Translations under genes and position numbers: made by a program | Shown: one piece after another, positions 43,074 to 54,738 of the stretch | How the letters are laid out: each line of letters starts with the position of its first letter | How positions within the stretch are numbered: the stretch's first letter is position 1 | Source of the DNA: Lactarius indigo | Lineage: Eukaryota > Basidiomycota > Agaricomycetes > Russulales > Russulaceae | Assembly (NCBI GenBank): GCA_025766275.1 | Contig: JAFKAC010000027.1 | Location: 186,001 to 250,000 of the forward strand | Length of the DNA stretch: 64,000 nucleotides | Direction of reading: 5' to 3' | The notes under the pieces: generated by a model | The model's input: the letters and a program-made list of their open reading frames with translations, nothing else | Database searches by the model: none | Told to the model about the DNA's origin: nothing

Positions 43074-45476
43074 ATGCCTGCTCCCACTGCTTTGAAAGCC
43101 ACCAAGCTAACATCATCTCCTCACCATCGCCCATCGCCACCTAAAACCAGGATCCCCAGGAGGAGAGGGAGGGCAAATGGTTTTCACAGCGATGAAGAGA
43201 TTGAGCGCGAGGCAAGAACTGATTCGGACACTGATGAAGACGGCCAGTCCTCCGTCGATTCGGATAGCGATTCAGAGACCGAGCCCGCATCTGAAGACGC
43301 TCCACAAAACGGTCACCCCCCACTACTCAGTCCCAGTACCACACCATCTGCCGTCAACGAAGGCAAAGACGCCGGCGATCATGCACCGTTGCTTGCTGCC
43401 TCCATGAACTGGTCCGAGATGGTCATGGATGAAGTGGCCAATTCCACCGATCTCCCCGTCATCGATTTTGCCGACCTTGGTGCAGAAGTGATCCACGCAA
43501 AGACGCCCCGCGCCCCTGTGGCACGCAGGACTCCCAAATCGAAACGCCCTGCTGCTAATCGTCGCTCATCCGCACCTGCTGCACCCCCCGCATCATCCGA
43601 ACTTCCCTCCGAGCCACCCGCAGCCGCAGCTTCGTCCGGTCAGCCCGTGTCTGATGATGAGCCAAAGCCCACGTCAGCATCGGCTTCTCATCGCCGTGGA
43701 CAGACTGCGCGCCAAGCATATCAGGAGCGGTTGGAGAATGACCCCTCGTATGTTCCTACCGTGGGCGAGTTTTGGGGCCACGACGATCGTTTGCTGGATA
43801 AGGATTTGCGCAGCCTCTCTGGCTGGTGGCGGGGGCGTTGGCAGGGTGGCACTCGTGGACGCGGTTTTGGTGTCCGAGGACGTGGGCGGGGACGAGGACG
43901 AGGAAGCGCCCATGCAAGCAACGACAGCCACCCAGTTGACGAAGTTTTGTCTTCTTCGCCAGCGGAGTTGCCGCCCGTAGACCGCCCCTGGACGCATGAT
44001 GGTTTCGAAGAACTGAAGCGCCGCGAAGAGCAGCGCTCTCAGAGGCAGGATCAAACCCAAGGATCCAATAACAATAGCCGCGGCGTGCGTGGTGGGTTCG
44101 GCCCACGAGGACGAGGTTTTGGAAGGGGTAGGTTCTCGCCCCGCCCAGGCACCACGCGGTCCACGGATTCACCAACTTCAATGTCACCTCGTACGTGGTT
44201 CTTGATTAAACCAGAGCGCCCGTGGACCAAGCACCACGAGCTCTTCCTTTACTCGGATCCTTCTCATCGTCCCCGACCCGACCAAGGTCCCACGTATCGC
44301 GTCAAGCTCCCCGGAACGAGCTCCGCAGCCGTGGTGCAATCTCCGGCCCAGCCTTCTCCACCCCGTGCCCCGACACCACCGCGTGAGGCAGTACATGAGG
44401 ACGGTGACGTTTTCACCGTGTCACTGCCGCGTGGTCAGCATAAGCCCGATATGGCCGAGAGCATTCCCACGACTACTGCGGCACCATTGCCCCCGCCTGC
44501 GCCAACACCTCCCCCCCAGGAAGCACCTGAGGTGGCACCCGTTCAGGAGTCAGCGCCGCCATCGGTATCTATTACTTCCGTTGCCACATCTCCACCTGAG
44601 CTACACGTCGCAATCGAAGAAGAACCCGTGCCGACATCTGAAGTTCCTCTTGACGACCCATTCAAGCTGCGCGATCCCCCTACCCCGACTGTCATCCCTC
44701 TCCCTGCATCCACGCCTACACAAATTAGACCTAGTTCACCGAGTGGGGCCGTATCACCATCCGCACCTGCACCCGTCCCACACTCCGCTACTGCGCCAGA
44801 GGGCGGGCTCCTCTGGCGCTCCCCACCTCCCCACCTTCAAACGACTTTTGCACAACCCGCACCTGCACCTGGATATGCCTCCCCTTACACCTACGCCGCT
44901 CCTTCGGTCCCACCTGGCGTTGCCCTGGACGCACATGGCATGCCTTACGAGCTCGCGACCGGTCGGCCGTTATACATGGCACCCCCGGCGCAGGTGCCCA
45001 CGCCAGTATACATGATGCCATACGCGCACATGCATCCACACATGCAGCACCGACCGCACGCCTCGCCGGACCCGTCCCTCTTCGCGCCACCCCGCCAAAG
45101 CTCACGGATCGAGATCCGCCGGCCCGATGCGCCATCATCCATGTCAGACATCTCTTCCGCTCACGGCCACGCACACGTATCGCGCCAGTCGACATTGCGC
45201 GCGAGTGCCTCCGCACCTGCCTTTGTCCCGTCGCAAGCCCAGGTCCCTCCCCCACCCGCGCCCCATGAGTTCTACCCAAGCCCGCCACCGGAAGTACCCC
45301 CGGCTCCGGCATCATCTGCAGTGATGGGATACCCGGCGTACCCCCAACCGCCGTACTATGCGTATGGTGCGCCGGAGGGTTATGCGTACCCACCCCCGCA
45401 GTTTATGGACTACGAGGCGTACGGTGCAGATCCGCGGGGCGGCGCGCCGGCTGCTGTGCCAGGTGTGTATTATTAG
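43074..45476 (+). CDS. Btz (CASC3/Barentsz) domain protein, 800 aa, RGG- and Pro-rich
   Basis: The Btz domain is the eIF4A3-binding part of CASC3/MLN51 in the exon junction complex, which marks spliced mRNA. The in-frame ATG at 43074 (MPAPTALKATKL) is used; the frame upstream begins only at TTG. Residues 1-85 are basic, then strongly acidic. The Btz core is near residues 208-260 (YVPTVGEFWGHDDRLLDKD, then LSGWWRGRWQGG). RG/RGR tracts near 258-285 and 335-365 are probably RNA-binding. A long Pro/Ala/Ser-rich tail ends with repeated Tyr/Pro motifs (YPAYPQPPYYAYGAPEGYAY). It is single-exon, unusual in this gene-dense part. Function is inferred from the domain only. Confidence 0.82.
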   Translation: MPAPTALKATKLTSSPHHRPSPPKTRIPRRRGRANGFHSDEEIEREARTDSDTDEDGQSSVDSDSDSETEPASEDAPQNGHPPLLSPSTTPSAVNEGKDAGDHAPLLAASMNWSEMVMDEVANSTDLPVIDFADLGAEVIHAKTPRAPVARRTPKSKRPAANRRSSAPAAPPASSELPSEPPAAAASSGQPVSDDEPKPTSASASHRRGQTARQAYQERLENDPSYVPTVGEFWGHDDRLLDKDLRSLSGWWRGRWQGGTRGRGFGVRGRGRGRGRGSAHASNDSHPVDEVLSSSPAELPPVDRPWTHDGFEELKRREEQRSQRQDQTQGSNNNSRGVRGGFGPRGRGFGRGRFSPRPGTTRSTDSPTSMSPRTWFLIKPERPWTKHHELFLYSDPSHRPRPDQGPTYRVKLPGTSSAAVVQSPAQPSPPRAPTPPREAVHEDGDVFTVSLPRGQHKPDMAESIPTTTAAPLPPPAPTPPPQEAPEVAPVQESAPPSVSITSVATSPPELHVAIEEEPVPTSEVPLDDPFKLRDPPTPTVIPLPASTPTQIRPSSPSGAVSPSAPAPVPHSATAPEGGLLWRSPPPHLQTTFAQPAPAPGYASPYTYAAPSVPPGVALDAHGMPYELATGRPLYMAPPAQVPTPVYMMPYAHMHPHMQHRPHASPDPSLFAPPRQSSRIEIRRPDAPSSMSDISSAHGHAHVSRQSTLRASASAPAFVPSQAQVPPPPAPHEFYPSPPPEVPPAPASSAVMGYPAYPQPPYYAYGAPEGYAYPPPQFMDYEAYGADPRGGAPAAVPGVYY

Positions 45477-46137
45477 TTTAATGAGGTAGGGGTACTGCTT
45501 CCCACACCCCTTGCCTTGCATATCGTCCCCCCACACAGCTAGCTATGTTGTTTGAAGAACGTTGAACTTTCTCTTTTTGTCTGGCCGTGGGGCTTTGCTT
45601 ATCCATACACATACACCCATACAGTACGTACATCGTTTCGCACATGCATGCACTTGTCATTCCCATGATTCCTTTTACTTTGCCCGGTAGTTAGTTGGTC
45701 ATCCACGCTCATCACATGAGATTCGGTCCTGGTTTCCGGTCCTAGCTAGTGTAATCTCTCTCTCTCTCTCCCAACAAACATAAATAATTACATACGTACT
45801 CAAATCCCCCCTTTGCTCCATACGCACGTTTTGTTTGCTTGGCTTTTTTTTTTTTGGCTTGAATCGTTGCGACCTCACATGTTACTTGTGATATCCGTCG
45901 AGCGTCAGTGGTTTTTTCTTGCGTTTCGTGCCACTCCTGTCTGTCTTTGTTTTTTTTTTGACTCTTGCGACGGACAGAGTAATGAGAACATGATATCCAC
46001 GTGAATCAATCCGCCACTCTGTAAGTGAGACGATAGAGCTGACCAGTCGCGATACGAGGGCACGAAAAAATCTTTGCAAGTGGATATGACAACACAGGAA
46101 ACATCGGATTTTCTAATATTAGTGGTGCGCTTCGTGG
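45477..46137. other. Convergent intergenic region
   Basis: It separates the ends of the Btz-domain gene (+) and the NDUFB9-like gene (-). It has a CT microsatellite near 45757-45770 and T10 and T9 runs near 45845 and 45951. No gene is visible. Confidence 0.5.
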
Positions 46138-46714
46138 TCAAAGATGGGACCGAGCCGAGGCTGGGTGAATGACGAGGGGAATTGTTAGATGGGGCCGAAC
46201 GGTTTTGAAATATGTACGCACGGGTGCATTGCGTTCCCTAAGAGAAACAAATAAAAAAACAAAGTCAGCAAACTGGACGTACAAAGTCGGAGACATCGCC
46301 ACGTACCACTTTGTACCTCCCGGAAATGCAGCAGCTATAGTGAAGGACGGGGAGAAAAGCGTATGTGAGCGGTCGCAAGAGGGAGAGGGGGAGTGGATCG
46401 ACTGTGAAGACGCACGAATGTAGGGATCGGGGTGACGTTTACGGGCCAGCTCCTCTTCTGCCTTTTCCAATATCGCAGCGAGAGCACGCGGGTCATGGAC
46501 GTTCCTTTCCGCCCCCATTATTTAACAACAACAATAGGGAGGGGGCTATAGCGGAAAACCCGTACCGATTGCGCTCAAACTCGGCGCGGACGGCGCAAGC
46601 GCGGGCGCGCCAAAAGTCGTAGCGGACGACCCAGTTGCGCTCGTTCTCGAGCATGCGCTTGTAGAGAGACTTGACGTAGCGTCTGTGAGCGGCCGAGAAA
46701 GGCGAGACTGACAT
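46138..46714 (-). CDS. NDUFB9: NADH:ubiquinone oxidoreductase LYR subunit (NDUFB9/B22 type)
   Basis: This accessory subunit of mitochondrial complex I belongs to the LYR-motif family. Exon 1 (46714-46566) encodes FSAAHRRYVKSLYKRML, containing the LYR-type SLYKR, then NWVVRYDFWRARACAVRAEF. Exon 2 (from 46504) has RNVHDPRALAAILEKAEEEL and KRHPDPYI. A third short exon gives PAAFPGGTKW, and the last ends RTYFKTVRPHLTIP... at TGA 46138-46140. Introns start GTACGG, GTGCGT and GTACGT. The spliced product is about 115 residues, as expected. It is head-to-head with RRN3. Confidence 0.88.
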
Positions 46715-46849
46715 GGTGTTGTGTTGCTGGCGAGTCCCGGCGTTGCTCAGTGGGGACGACCTGTCGCTGCTGACATAATCGCCGTCCCATCCATCTCGGC
46801 GAGTCAGTCAGGAGAACGGTCCCGGAGCCTGCACACGAAGTGTAATAAT
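46715..46849. promoter_or_regulatory. 135-bp bidirectional promoter region between NDUFB9 and RRN3
   Basis: The two start codons are only 135 bp apart on opposite strands, so both promoters and 5' UTRs must lie here or overlap the genes. No TATA box is obvious. Confidence 0.5.
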
Positions 46850-49369
46850 ATGGACCCACACTCGAGACTGACCCAGTTCAATCAGCGCTCTCCAAAAGCC
46901 CTCAATTCGAGACAGATGGACTTGCAGTTCCATCCGAAATCCTCCCCGATATCAGACAGATTCGCTAAACGATCAGATGCCACCACCAAGGGCAGCAGTC
47001 GAAAACGGTCCTCGTCCTCCTCGTCCTCGTCCGTCCTGCTCGACGGCTCGTCTCGCCCCATCGCCACGAACTCCAGAATCAAGAAGGACGAGCGGTTCAG
47101 GAAGGACATGCACCTCGCATTTGTGCACAACGCCCTACAACAAAAAGCCCTCGTGCGTCTCCCTTCCCCCCCCCTTTTTTTTTCTAACGCGCGCATTGGA
47201 AAAAAACAAGGGGAATCGCGAGCCGTACGACTCGCTCGTCGACCAGTTCAACGTCAAAAAATCCGCCCTCGACGCGCCGTCGCCGTCGCCGTCGCCATCG
47301 CCGATCCCACAGCTCCGCCTGTGGCTCCAGGCACTCACGCACGTCGTCTCGCGCCTCGACCGCACCCACATCGCGCTCGTGGAGGCCATCGCGCGCCTGC
47401 CGTGGATGACTATGGACTCGAGCCTCGTCAAGACGTACACATCCTTCATCGAGATCCTCGTCAGCGCCAGACCGGAGTACCTCTCTCTCGTGCTCGGCCG
47501 CATCGCTCTGGGTTTCACTTACCGTGCGCCTCTTTCTTTCCCCACGAGCGTAAATATCTCCACTTCCCCCCTAAATCTTTGTTTCAGAATCCGGTCTGCA
47601 GGCGTTGGAGACCGGTCTCCCCGAGTGCTCCGTCGCGCCGCTCACCCGTCGTAGAGTCTACGACCGTATACACTATCTCCTTCGCCACCTCTTGGCCCTC
47701 GTCCCGACCCTCCCATCGACCCTTCGACCGTTCCTCGTGCAGAATTTCCCACATAAACGGCAGTCGCAGGCGTCGCAGACCACCTACATTCGCAACATGC
47801 TCCGGATCACGGAGTACTGTCCCGAGATGGCCGATGGGTTGCTTTCGACCATCATTGATCGTGCGATTCAGATAGATGTGAGCGTCGTCGCCACGGATAC
47901 CGATGCGTTCGCTCATTGGCACCCTAGGTAGAGATACAGGTCGAGCTCGAGGAACTCGAGGCGGGACAGGAACAAGCAGAGGTATTCGACTTTGATCCAT
48001 TCGATACCGTCGTCGGGCAAGAACTACCCAATAATCCAGGAGAAGACGACGACGACGACGACGACGACGGGTCCGAAGATGGAGGCGACAACTTTTCTGA
48101 TCTGTCCACCGAGGCGGGTAGTCAGGATAACGACGATGCACCGCTCATACATACCCCTCTCGACCTCGATCGCATAACAGAGATGGCCAACAAGCTCGAC
48201 GACATCCTCAAACTCCTCTTTGATCACTTCGACCGACCCCCTTCCTCCACCTCCCTTTCCGCCTCACCATCCGAACCCTCAACACCCGCACACGCAAGAT
48301 CCAGCCCCCCTCTATCGCCCCTCCTCACTACTCCACGCACGCCCTCGCCCCCCACCGAACCCAAAGACGTCCACGCGTCACAACTCGCGCAGTTCCACAC
48401 CCTCCTCGCCATCTTCACCCGCACGATCCTCTGCACTTTCAAGTCGCGCTACACCCAATTCCTCCTCTTCTGGTACGCCTCGCGCGACGCCACATTCGCA
48501 GACCTCTTCCTCGGCGAACTCGTCGCCCACGCCCTCCTCGAGCCCTCCGCGTCCGAGGTCTCGCGCGCCGCAGCCGCTAGCTACGTCGCGTCGTTCGTGT
48601 CGCGCGCGATGTTCATCGGCCGCAACGAGGCGCGCGGCACCGTACGCGTGCTGTGCCGCTTCCTCGAGCACGAAGTCGACGTGCTCGAAGGCAGCGGCGA
48701 CGCCGCGCCACCCGGGGTGTTCTACGCGGTCGCCCAGGCAGTGTTCCTAATCTTCTGTTTCCGATGGAGGGAGCTCGTCGAGGGTGACGACGAGGGAGAG
48801 TTGGTCGGATCACCAAAGAAGATGTGGATGGCGGAGCTCGGCGTCATACAGCGCGTAGTCGCGTGTCCGCTGCAGCCGCTCAAGGTGCTCCCGTTATCCA
48901 TTTCTAATACACGCGCCCGACCTGCTCACGCAATTTTCGACTTTTTTAGTTCTGTTCCGAGAACGTGGCGCGCCAGTTCGCGCGCGTCGCGCACGCCACC
49001 GGGTTCATGTACGTCTTCCCGCTGCTCGTGGCGCCGCCAGCGCAGCAGCAACCATCGCTCCCGGTGCCCACGCATCCGAGCACCCTGAGCGAACTCACGT
49101 CCTTCTTCCCATTTGACCCGTACAAGCTTCCGCGCTCGAGCTCGTACATAGAACCTATATATCGCGAATGGACGAGCGTCGCAGTTGGAGCGGATGATGA
49201 CGACGATGACAGTGATGAGGAAGAGGAGGAGGAAGATGGGGCGAACTTGGATATACGAGCGGAGGCGGACGGACTCGGGGCGTCGTTCGAAGAGATGAGA
49301 ATCAGCCCGGTGCCCGGGTTCGTACATGGCCCCACTGTCGCTCTAGGGATCAGTTCTATAGTTGGATGA
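46850..49369 (+). CDS. RRN3: RNA polymerase I-specific transcription initiation factor RRN3 (TIF-IA)
   Basis: RRN3 bridges RNA polymerase I to the rDNA promoter and responds to growth signals. Five exons (46850-47152, 47211-47523, 47588-47877, 47928-48884, 48950-49369) join in phase and give about 760 residues. Family blocks include RKDMHLAFVHNALQQKA, WLQALTHVVSRLDRTHIALV, YDRIHYLLRHLLALVPTLP, FLVQNFPHKRQSQASQTTYI, RITEYCPEMADGLLSTIIDR and QFLLFWYASRDATFADLF. An acidic insert with a run of nine Asp (microsatellite near 48045-48068) sits mid-protein, where yeast RRN3 also has an acidic loop. Another acidic run lies near 49190-49240. The low-complexity inserts make it longer than the yeast protein. 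Confidence 0.93.
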
Positions 49370-50245
49370 CCCCTGCGCCGCATTTTTTCTGGGGAAGGCG
49401 TCTGTACTGTACATTCTTGTAGCGCCGAGAGAAGGCAGCAGTGGATATCCAGTCGAAGCCCACTCTTTGACATCTATGCATGGTTCTTCCAGGGAAGTCC
49501 ACCATTCCTATGGGCACCGGAAGTGCCACTTGTAGTTCGCAGAGCTAAAGATACAGTACGCATGGACGCGCATCCAATATATCTGATGACAACACGAGGC
49601 TACGAGAGGGGAAGACGTCAAGGTACCCACCATTGGGATTGGGTAAGCTTTCGTTGTTCTCCCGGAACCGGTGCTACTTCGGTTGCGTGGACGGCGGTGG
49701 ACCGATGTTTGACGGGTGGGGTCGTTGTTCTGGCGATCCGAATGAATGAACGAGCGATCGTCGTCGCGTGTGCGCCCGTTCGCTGGGTGTCAATTAGAGG
49801 TGCTGGGTGCTAAATCCCACGGACATATCGGATGCTTTTTCAAATTGACGCTTCTGCGTGCAACGGAGACAAGGATTCTTATCAAATCCCCGATGGCCCT
49901 GTCAATCTGCGCACCCCCCTCCTCTGGGATGGCACGCGCCGTTCGTTCATTAAGTACAGTAATGATTGCGTCTAATTTTTTTTTTTTTTTTTACGCCGTC
50001 ATTCCGCCTCTCCGTATTTCAAAGTTGAAACGTTGAGACACGAGGCTCGGAGGGCTGCTGCTTGTACCATACCTTTGCCACTTGCATCCACGTCGCTCTT
50101 CCAGCTACACTCTGGTGGGTTCTAAGTTGGGAAGACTTGCCTCTGCTCGAGCCTTGTCCACGGAGTTCGGGTCACCAAGGCGTTTATGACCTCACGCCCT
50201 TTACGCACATAACGCCGTCGTTTGCCACCTCTCAAGAGCAACATC
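49370..50245. other. Intergenic region without a supported gene
   Basis: It contains the RRN3 3' side, a T18-like run near 49976-49992 and the upstream region of the membrane-protein gene. Small frames here lack splice support or family resemblance. Confidence 0.45.
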
Positions 50246-52317
50246 ATGATTCCGCTCGTCCCAACGGTCGCGCTCGCATTGGTCTCGCTACTATGCTCTG
50301 CGTTCGTCATCCTTCGCACTGTGCTATCTACCCTATCTCCGCGCACCCTAAGCCGACGACTCCTCCCTGTAAGCTCCCATTATCAGCGCAGCAGTTTTTT
50401 CCATTCTCACTTGAAACAAGTTACATTATAGCCCCCCGAGTTCCCGCGCACTCCCTCCAGCAGACAAGAGTTACATCTGGCTTGCACTCTGCGACATTTT
50501 TGCGCTGGCTGTCTTCGTTTGGGAGGTCTTCGCCCAGTGGTCCAGTTCCTCTTCTGGCACCCATCGCGACAGTGGCGCTATTTCCGGCATAGGCGCCACT
50601 TCTCGCCTTTGGCTCGCGCTTACCCTCCGCCAAACATGCTTCCTCATCGTCTCTGCTCTCATCCTCATCCACGTCCGACTGCGCAAGTCTGTTTCCTTCG
50701 GTGTCGCACATTGGCTGCTCTGGGTACCTCTCGTCTTCCTAGCCACCGTGTCCACTCTCGTAGCAGGCATCGTCGCCGCTACGACGACGATGACGACGTC
50801 TCCCAATCGGATATTCCGCGTCGGCTACATCACGTACTCTTCTGCCGTCGCAGTGCTGAATACCGTCATGTTCGGCTGCTTCGTCGGTACACTCATCCTC
50901 ATCAAGCGCAGCCTCGCGAGCTTCCACAAGACCCAGTCGTCGTCCAACGAGAGCGCGCAGGCGGCCCCCTCCATTGAGGAGGTCGACGCCATTCGGGAGG
51001 GCAGCACCTGGATCACGTCCACGACGAACTCTCGCCAGGACACCACCACCACCACCACTAGCATCTCTGACTCGACGACCCGCACACGGCATACGAGTCA
51101 AAGTGCGGCTACGTCGCCCGAACCGCTCAGGTTCCCCTTCTGGATCCCTCCGAGCACGTACGCGTATTCCTCTCTGCCGCAGACACCCTCGCCCCGGCGC
51201 GACGACGTGCCCTACAGAGACTTTGAGCCCTTCCGCCGCCGCGCGCAGTCGCTCCGCGCGGCGGCTATAAGTATGAGCTCGCGGAACTCGTGGATCACGT
51301 CGTCGTTCGGCACGCACCCCACACTCTCCGCCTGGTCGTTCCCCACCACCCTCTCCAGCCACCAGCATTCCCGCGTCGAAGAGGTCGAGAGCTCCGTTAT
51401 CGCCTCGACGCCGACGCAAGAACGCAGCCCGACCAGTGTCCGCCCTCCGCCTGCGGCTGTCCCAGGTGTGAGGGCCCTAGAGGACCAGACGGAGAAGGCC
51501 CAGCCTTCTTCTCCTCCCAGCAGCGCGCCTTCTCCACCCGTGATCGATATTTCAGTCCTGCGCATCCTCGCTTGGCTGGCTGGGGTGTGGATCCCACTGG
51601 TATGTGTTCTCGATTCGCACGCGCGATCAAAAACGCTGAAGTCCCCCATTTCCTAAGTTATTCGCTTTGCCATACATTCTTCATCTCAACGGCTCGAATC
51701 TACAAAGCGGCGAGTTCGCGTCTGTCCTTCTCACTATCAGCGTGACCATCTCCTCGCCCATCCTGGCGCTAAACCTGCTCCTACGCCACCCAATTCCAAT
51801 CCGGAGCGGCGTCTTTGACGCACCGCGAGACCCGCACCCCATCGCGCGCAAGTATACGCCGTCCATGGGCAGTCCCTCCCCCTTCTCCGACCGACACACA
51901 TGGAGGAGCACCAGGACGAGGCAAGTGACGATTAGCGCCACCGACGACGGGAAGAGCCACCTCAAGCGCCTACTGGGCGTCCTCGGCCCCGCGCCTAAAC
52001 TGTCCCTCCTGCCTCCTCCCCCTAGCAACGACGACATGAAAACGCCGCAGCAGCAGCGGGCTGCATCAGCGCGGAACGGGTGGCCCGCCGCCACCACCAC
52101 GGAAGCTGCTGACGGCGTGGTGCGCCCGAACGCCGAGGACGTCCAATTACTGCCCCCGAGGAGGAGGGCCCAGACACTGCCCCAGCTCCGGCATCCGTTC
52201 CATCTCCCCCAGCGCTACGCCCAGTCGTACCGGCTCCACCACGATCGCGCGCGAGAAAGAGAAAGCAGATCGATCTCCTTGTCCCTCCCGCGCGACCTTC
52301 GACACAACCCGCTTTGA
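50246..52317 (+). CDS. Multi-pass membrane protein, uncharacterised
   Basis: Exon 1 encodes a hydrophobic first segment (MIPLVPTVALALVSLLCSAF). The main exon adds segments at IWLALCDIFALAVFVW, QTCFLIVSALILIHV, WLLWVPLVFLATVSTLVAG and a VLNTVMFGCFVGTLILI segment. A long Ser/Thr/Arg-rich, presumably cytosolic region follows. After an intron with donor GTATGT at 51601, SVLLTISVTISSPILALNLL forms a late membrane segment, and the tail is basic and disordered to TGA 52315-52317. Families of this shape in basidiomycetes are uncharacterised and I do not assign a function. The exon 1 to exon 2 join is not in phase with the obvious GTAAGC...TATAG pair, so a microexon, another acceptor or a base error must be involved. 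Confidence 0.6.
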
Positions 52318-53938
52318 GGCCCACGCACGCGCGCCCCTAGACAAAAAAAGCGCCGTTATGTACCTTTTTTTTTTTTTTTTCTTTTTTTACGATCCATGTT
52401 GTCATCGACGTCACCGCCACCCGTCTACCTCTACCGCGGTCCGATCTAACGGCAGTGCGTGAACGATATCACCTCTTGTACTTCCCGCCCCTTCATCTCC
52501 CGGTGGTTGACAAGGCGAAAGATCAAGCGGGCGTTGCCCTTCGCCGCTAGAACTCTCCATTATATTCGTTTCACCCGGTCGGCGGACAGGGTCCGGCACC
52601 ATCATGCCCTTTATTAATCTAACTCTCCCCCCGCTCCCCCTTATGATGGACAATATTCACTTTTTGTCACCTTCCATTCCATTGACCGCGAAACTTTGCT
52701 TAATTTTTTGACACTTCAACTCCCCACCTGTATACTTGCATGTTCAACTTTTTTTTTTTCTATTTCACATTCAAGTTCCACACTCGTCTCTATACTTGCA
52801 TGTTTTTGTCTCTGCATCTTCATTACACCCTTACTCGTCTCATCGCCATCTATAATGCCCACTTATGACCGCCCAAAGGACACTGATTTACGACTTGTTC
52901 TTTGCGTAACATTGTGTTATCATGTATTCTTTGCGCTGCACAAACTCTCCGTATAAACGCTCCGTTAATGGGCACAAGCGTGCTAGCTATGAGTCACCAT
53001 GGTTTTTGTCTCACTTTGCTACCTCTTGACCTGACCATGGACCTTGTTCTCTCAATTCGAGTCAGGCCCAATCGAGGGCACTCGAAACTAAGGCTCGCTC
53101 ATCGTCCTTTCCTCCTCCTTGTCATTGTCAAAAGACTGCATCGCAACTTTTGTGTAGGTTCCACTCCGTCGTTCTCCTGTTACCCAGCTGTCCTTCTCAC
53201 GATATACTATATTTTTTCATTGTACAACATCTAAGTATCTGGTGATAAAATGCACACTATACATTTTAAGGCAACGGAGCCACCTTGATACCTTCGTCTT
53301 ACATGGTCCAGTATCTTGTCGTACTCTTTTCTTTTTAAAACAGATCCATACTTATTCTGGGTCTTATTGTAATGCTCGGTTTTCGTTCACTCCAAGAGAA
53401 AAAAAGGAAGTGCGAGAGCCTTCGACAAGTAGAAAATCTTCTTGTAATTCTAGGTAATTTGGAACCCACAACTGGTACGAGGTACGAAGGACGATCCATT
53501 GTCACGCCAAGCTGATATGTCGAAGTGATCGGAAATCGATGGTAAATCAGGTCGCGCAGTCGGATTGTATGGGTGGGCCCCGAACTAGCGCTTAAGCCTC
53601 AGTCAGGCCGAATTCGTGACAGGGCAGACTGTCACTGTATTTCTAGAGCGAGGGAGAGGTTGAGCTTAAGTTGAGGGTTCTCCCTCGTAATACACTTTAA
53701 TGTTCGAATACTAAAGGTGCCCTCTACCGATATCACGGTATTCGTATCTTTCGACAACAATCGAGAGTAAGCGCACACGTCGAGGCACATGTGGATGTGA
53801 GAGCGGAAAAAAACAAGACATACACGTAAGAAAACAAATCCAAATTACAAAACTAGGGTAACTGCTGCTGCCACGCTAACTTGAAGTTACACATCACCGC
53901 AACGCGGTCGTCGGGGAGTAGCGTCACAGCTAGTCTCC
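52318..53938. other. 1.6-kb intergenic region without a supported gene
   Basis: It has T-runs near 52362-52388, a 14-bp tatacttgcatgtt motif twice (about 52731 and 52791) and pyrimidine-rich stretches. Short frames have no exon-like boundaries. An untranslated RNA cannot be excluded. Confidence 0.45.
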
Positions 53939-54738
53939 TCAGACGTCGATATCAAACATGATGGTCACCCTCAACCGGCCACCAGAGGGGCTCAACCCCA
54001 TGCGAAGCGTGTCCATGCGCGAGCCGGGATCGTGAAGGTAGCGATCGACAAGACGTTGTAGGCTTTCCATAGCCAACGTTCCGGAAGGCAGAGAGTCAGG
54101 AACGCTCTGGGAGAACGAATTCGCAAAGTCAAGCATAAGAGGCGCATGATCATCCTGCACAACCAAACACCTTCAATAAATCATGTGAACTGGACGAGAG
54201 AAAGAGAAAGGACGTACATGGGCCGGTGGTGAGTGGTACACCGCGTTGGGTGCGAGGTTGTCTTGGTCATTTCCAGATGGAGGATAATCGGTGTTCGGCC
54301 CGGGGTTCCTGATAAAACCGTATGATTGTCCGTCCCTTGGTCCGTCCAACTCAGGCTGTCCGCCCATTGGTCCGCCTAAGTTCTTTGGCACAGCTCGCGT
54401 CAACCAAGGGGGATACGCTGATACCCTAATCCAATAACCTACCACAGCTGAAGGTGGAGGGCCTTGGTACGGAGCATTGTCACAGTAGTACTGGACCCAG
54501 TGTTCGTAGTCGTAGTCCACGCCATGATATGACTCGGCGTGATTTACGTCTGGCTGGTACTCGCTCTGCGAGAGTATGCCGTCGTCACTGTCACTTTGGG
54601 AGGGGACCTAGAAAGTGACATGTAAAGATGAGTGGTGGGGACCTGGGGCTGGGTCTGGGGAGGCTGCACGCTGACCTCAACACGATCACTTCGGGGACGC
54701 GAGGTCACGGTATGAAGGTACGATGACGGGTTGGCCAT
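53939..54738 (-). CDS. Hypothetical protein, three exons
   Basis: ATG 54738 starts MANPSSYLHTVTSRPRSD. Intron 1 (GTCAGC...TCTAG, ending about 54607) and intron 2 (GTACGT...TGCAG, ending about 54157) join in phase. Exon 2 has Asp/Ser/Tyr-rich segments (SQSDSDDGILSQSEYQPD, YDYEHWVQYYCDNAPYQG). Exon 3 looks more ordered and ends LRVTIMFDIDV at 53939. It has no Cys motif, signal peptide or membrane segment. The family is not recognised; a regulatory or structural role is not inferable. Confidence 0.55.

Noticed and set aside
44365..45015. Frames overlapping the Btz-domain gene in other phases
   Set aside because: They are His/Leu/Arg- or Pro-rich shadows of a C-rich coding sequence.
49523..50036. 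Two short plus-strand frames between RRN3 and the membrane-protein gene
   Set aside because: No splice boundaries, conserved blocks or start context; one runs into a poly-T tract.
52411..52653. 80-codon minus-strand frame
   Set aside because: Isolated, Gly/Arg-rich, with no neighbouring exon or recognisable motif.
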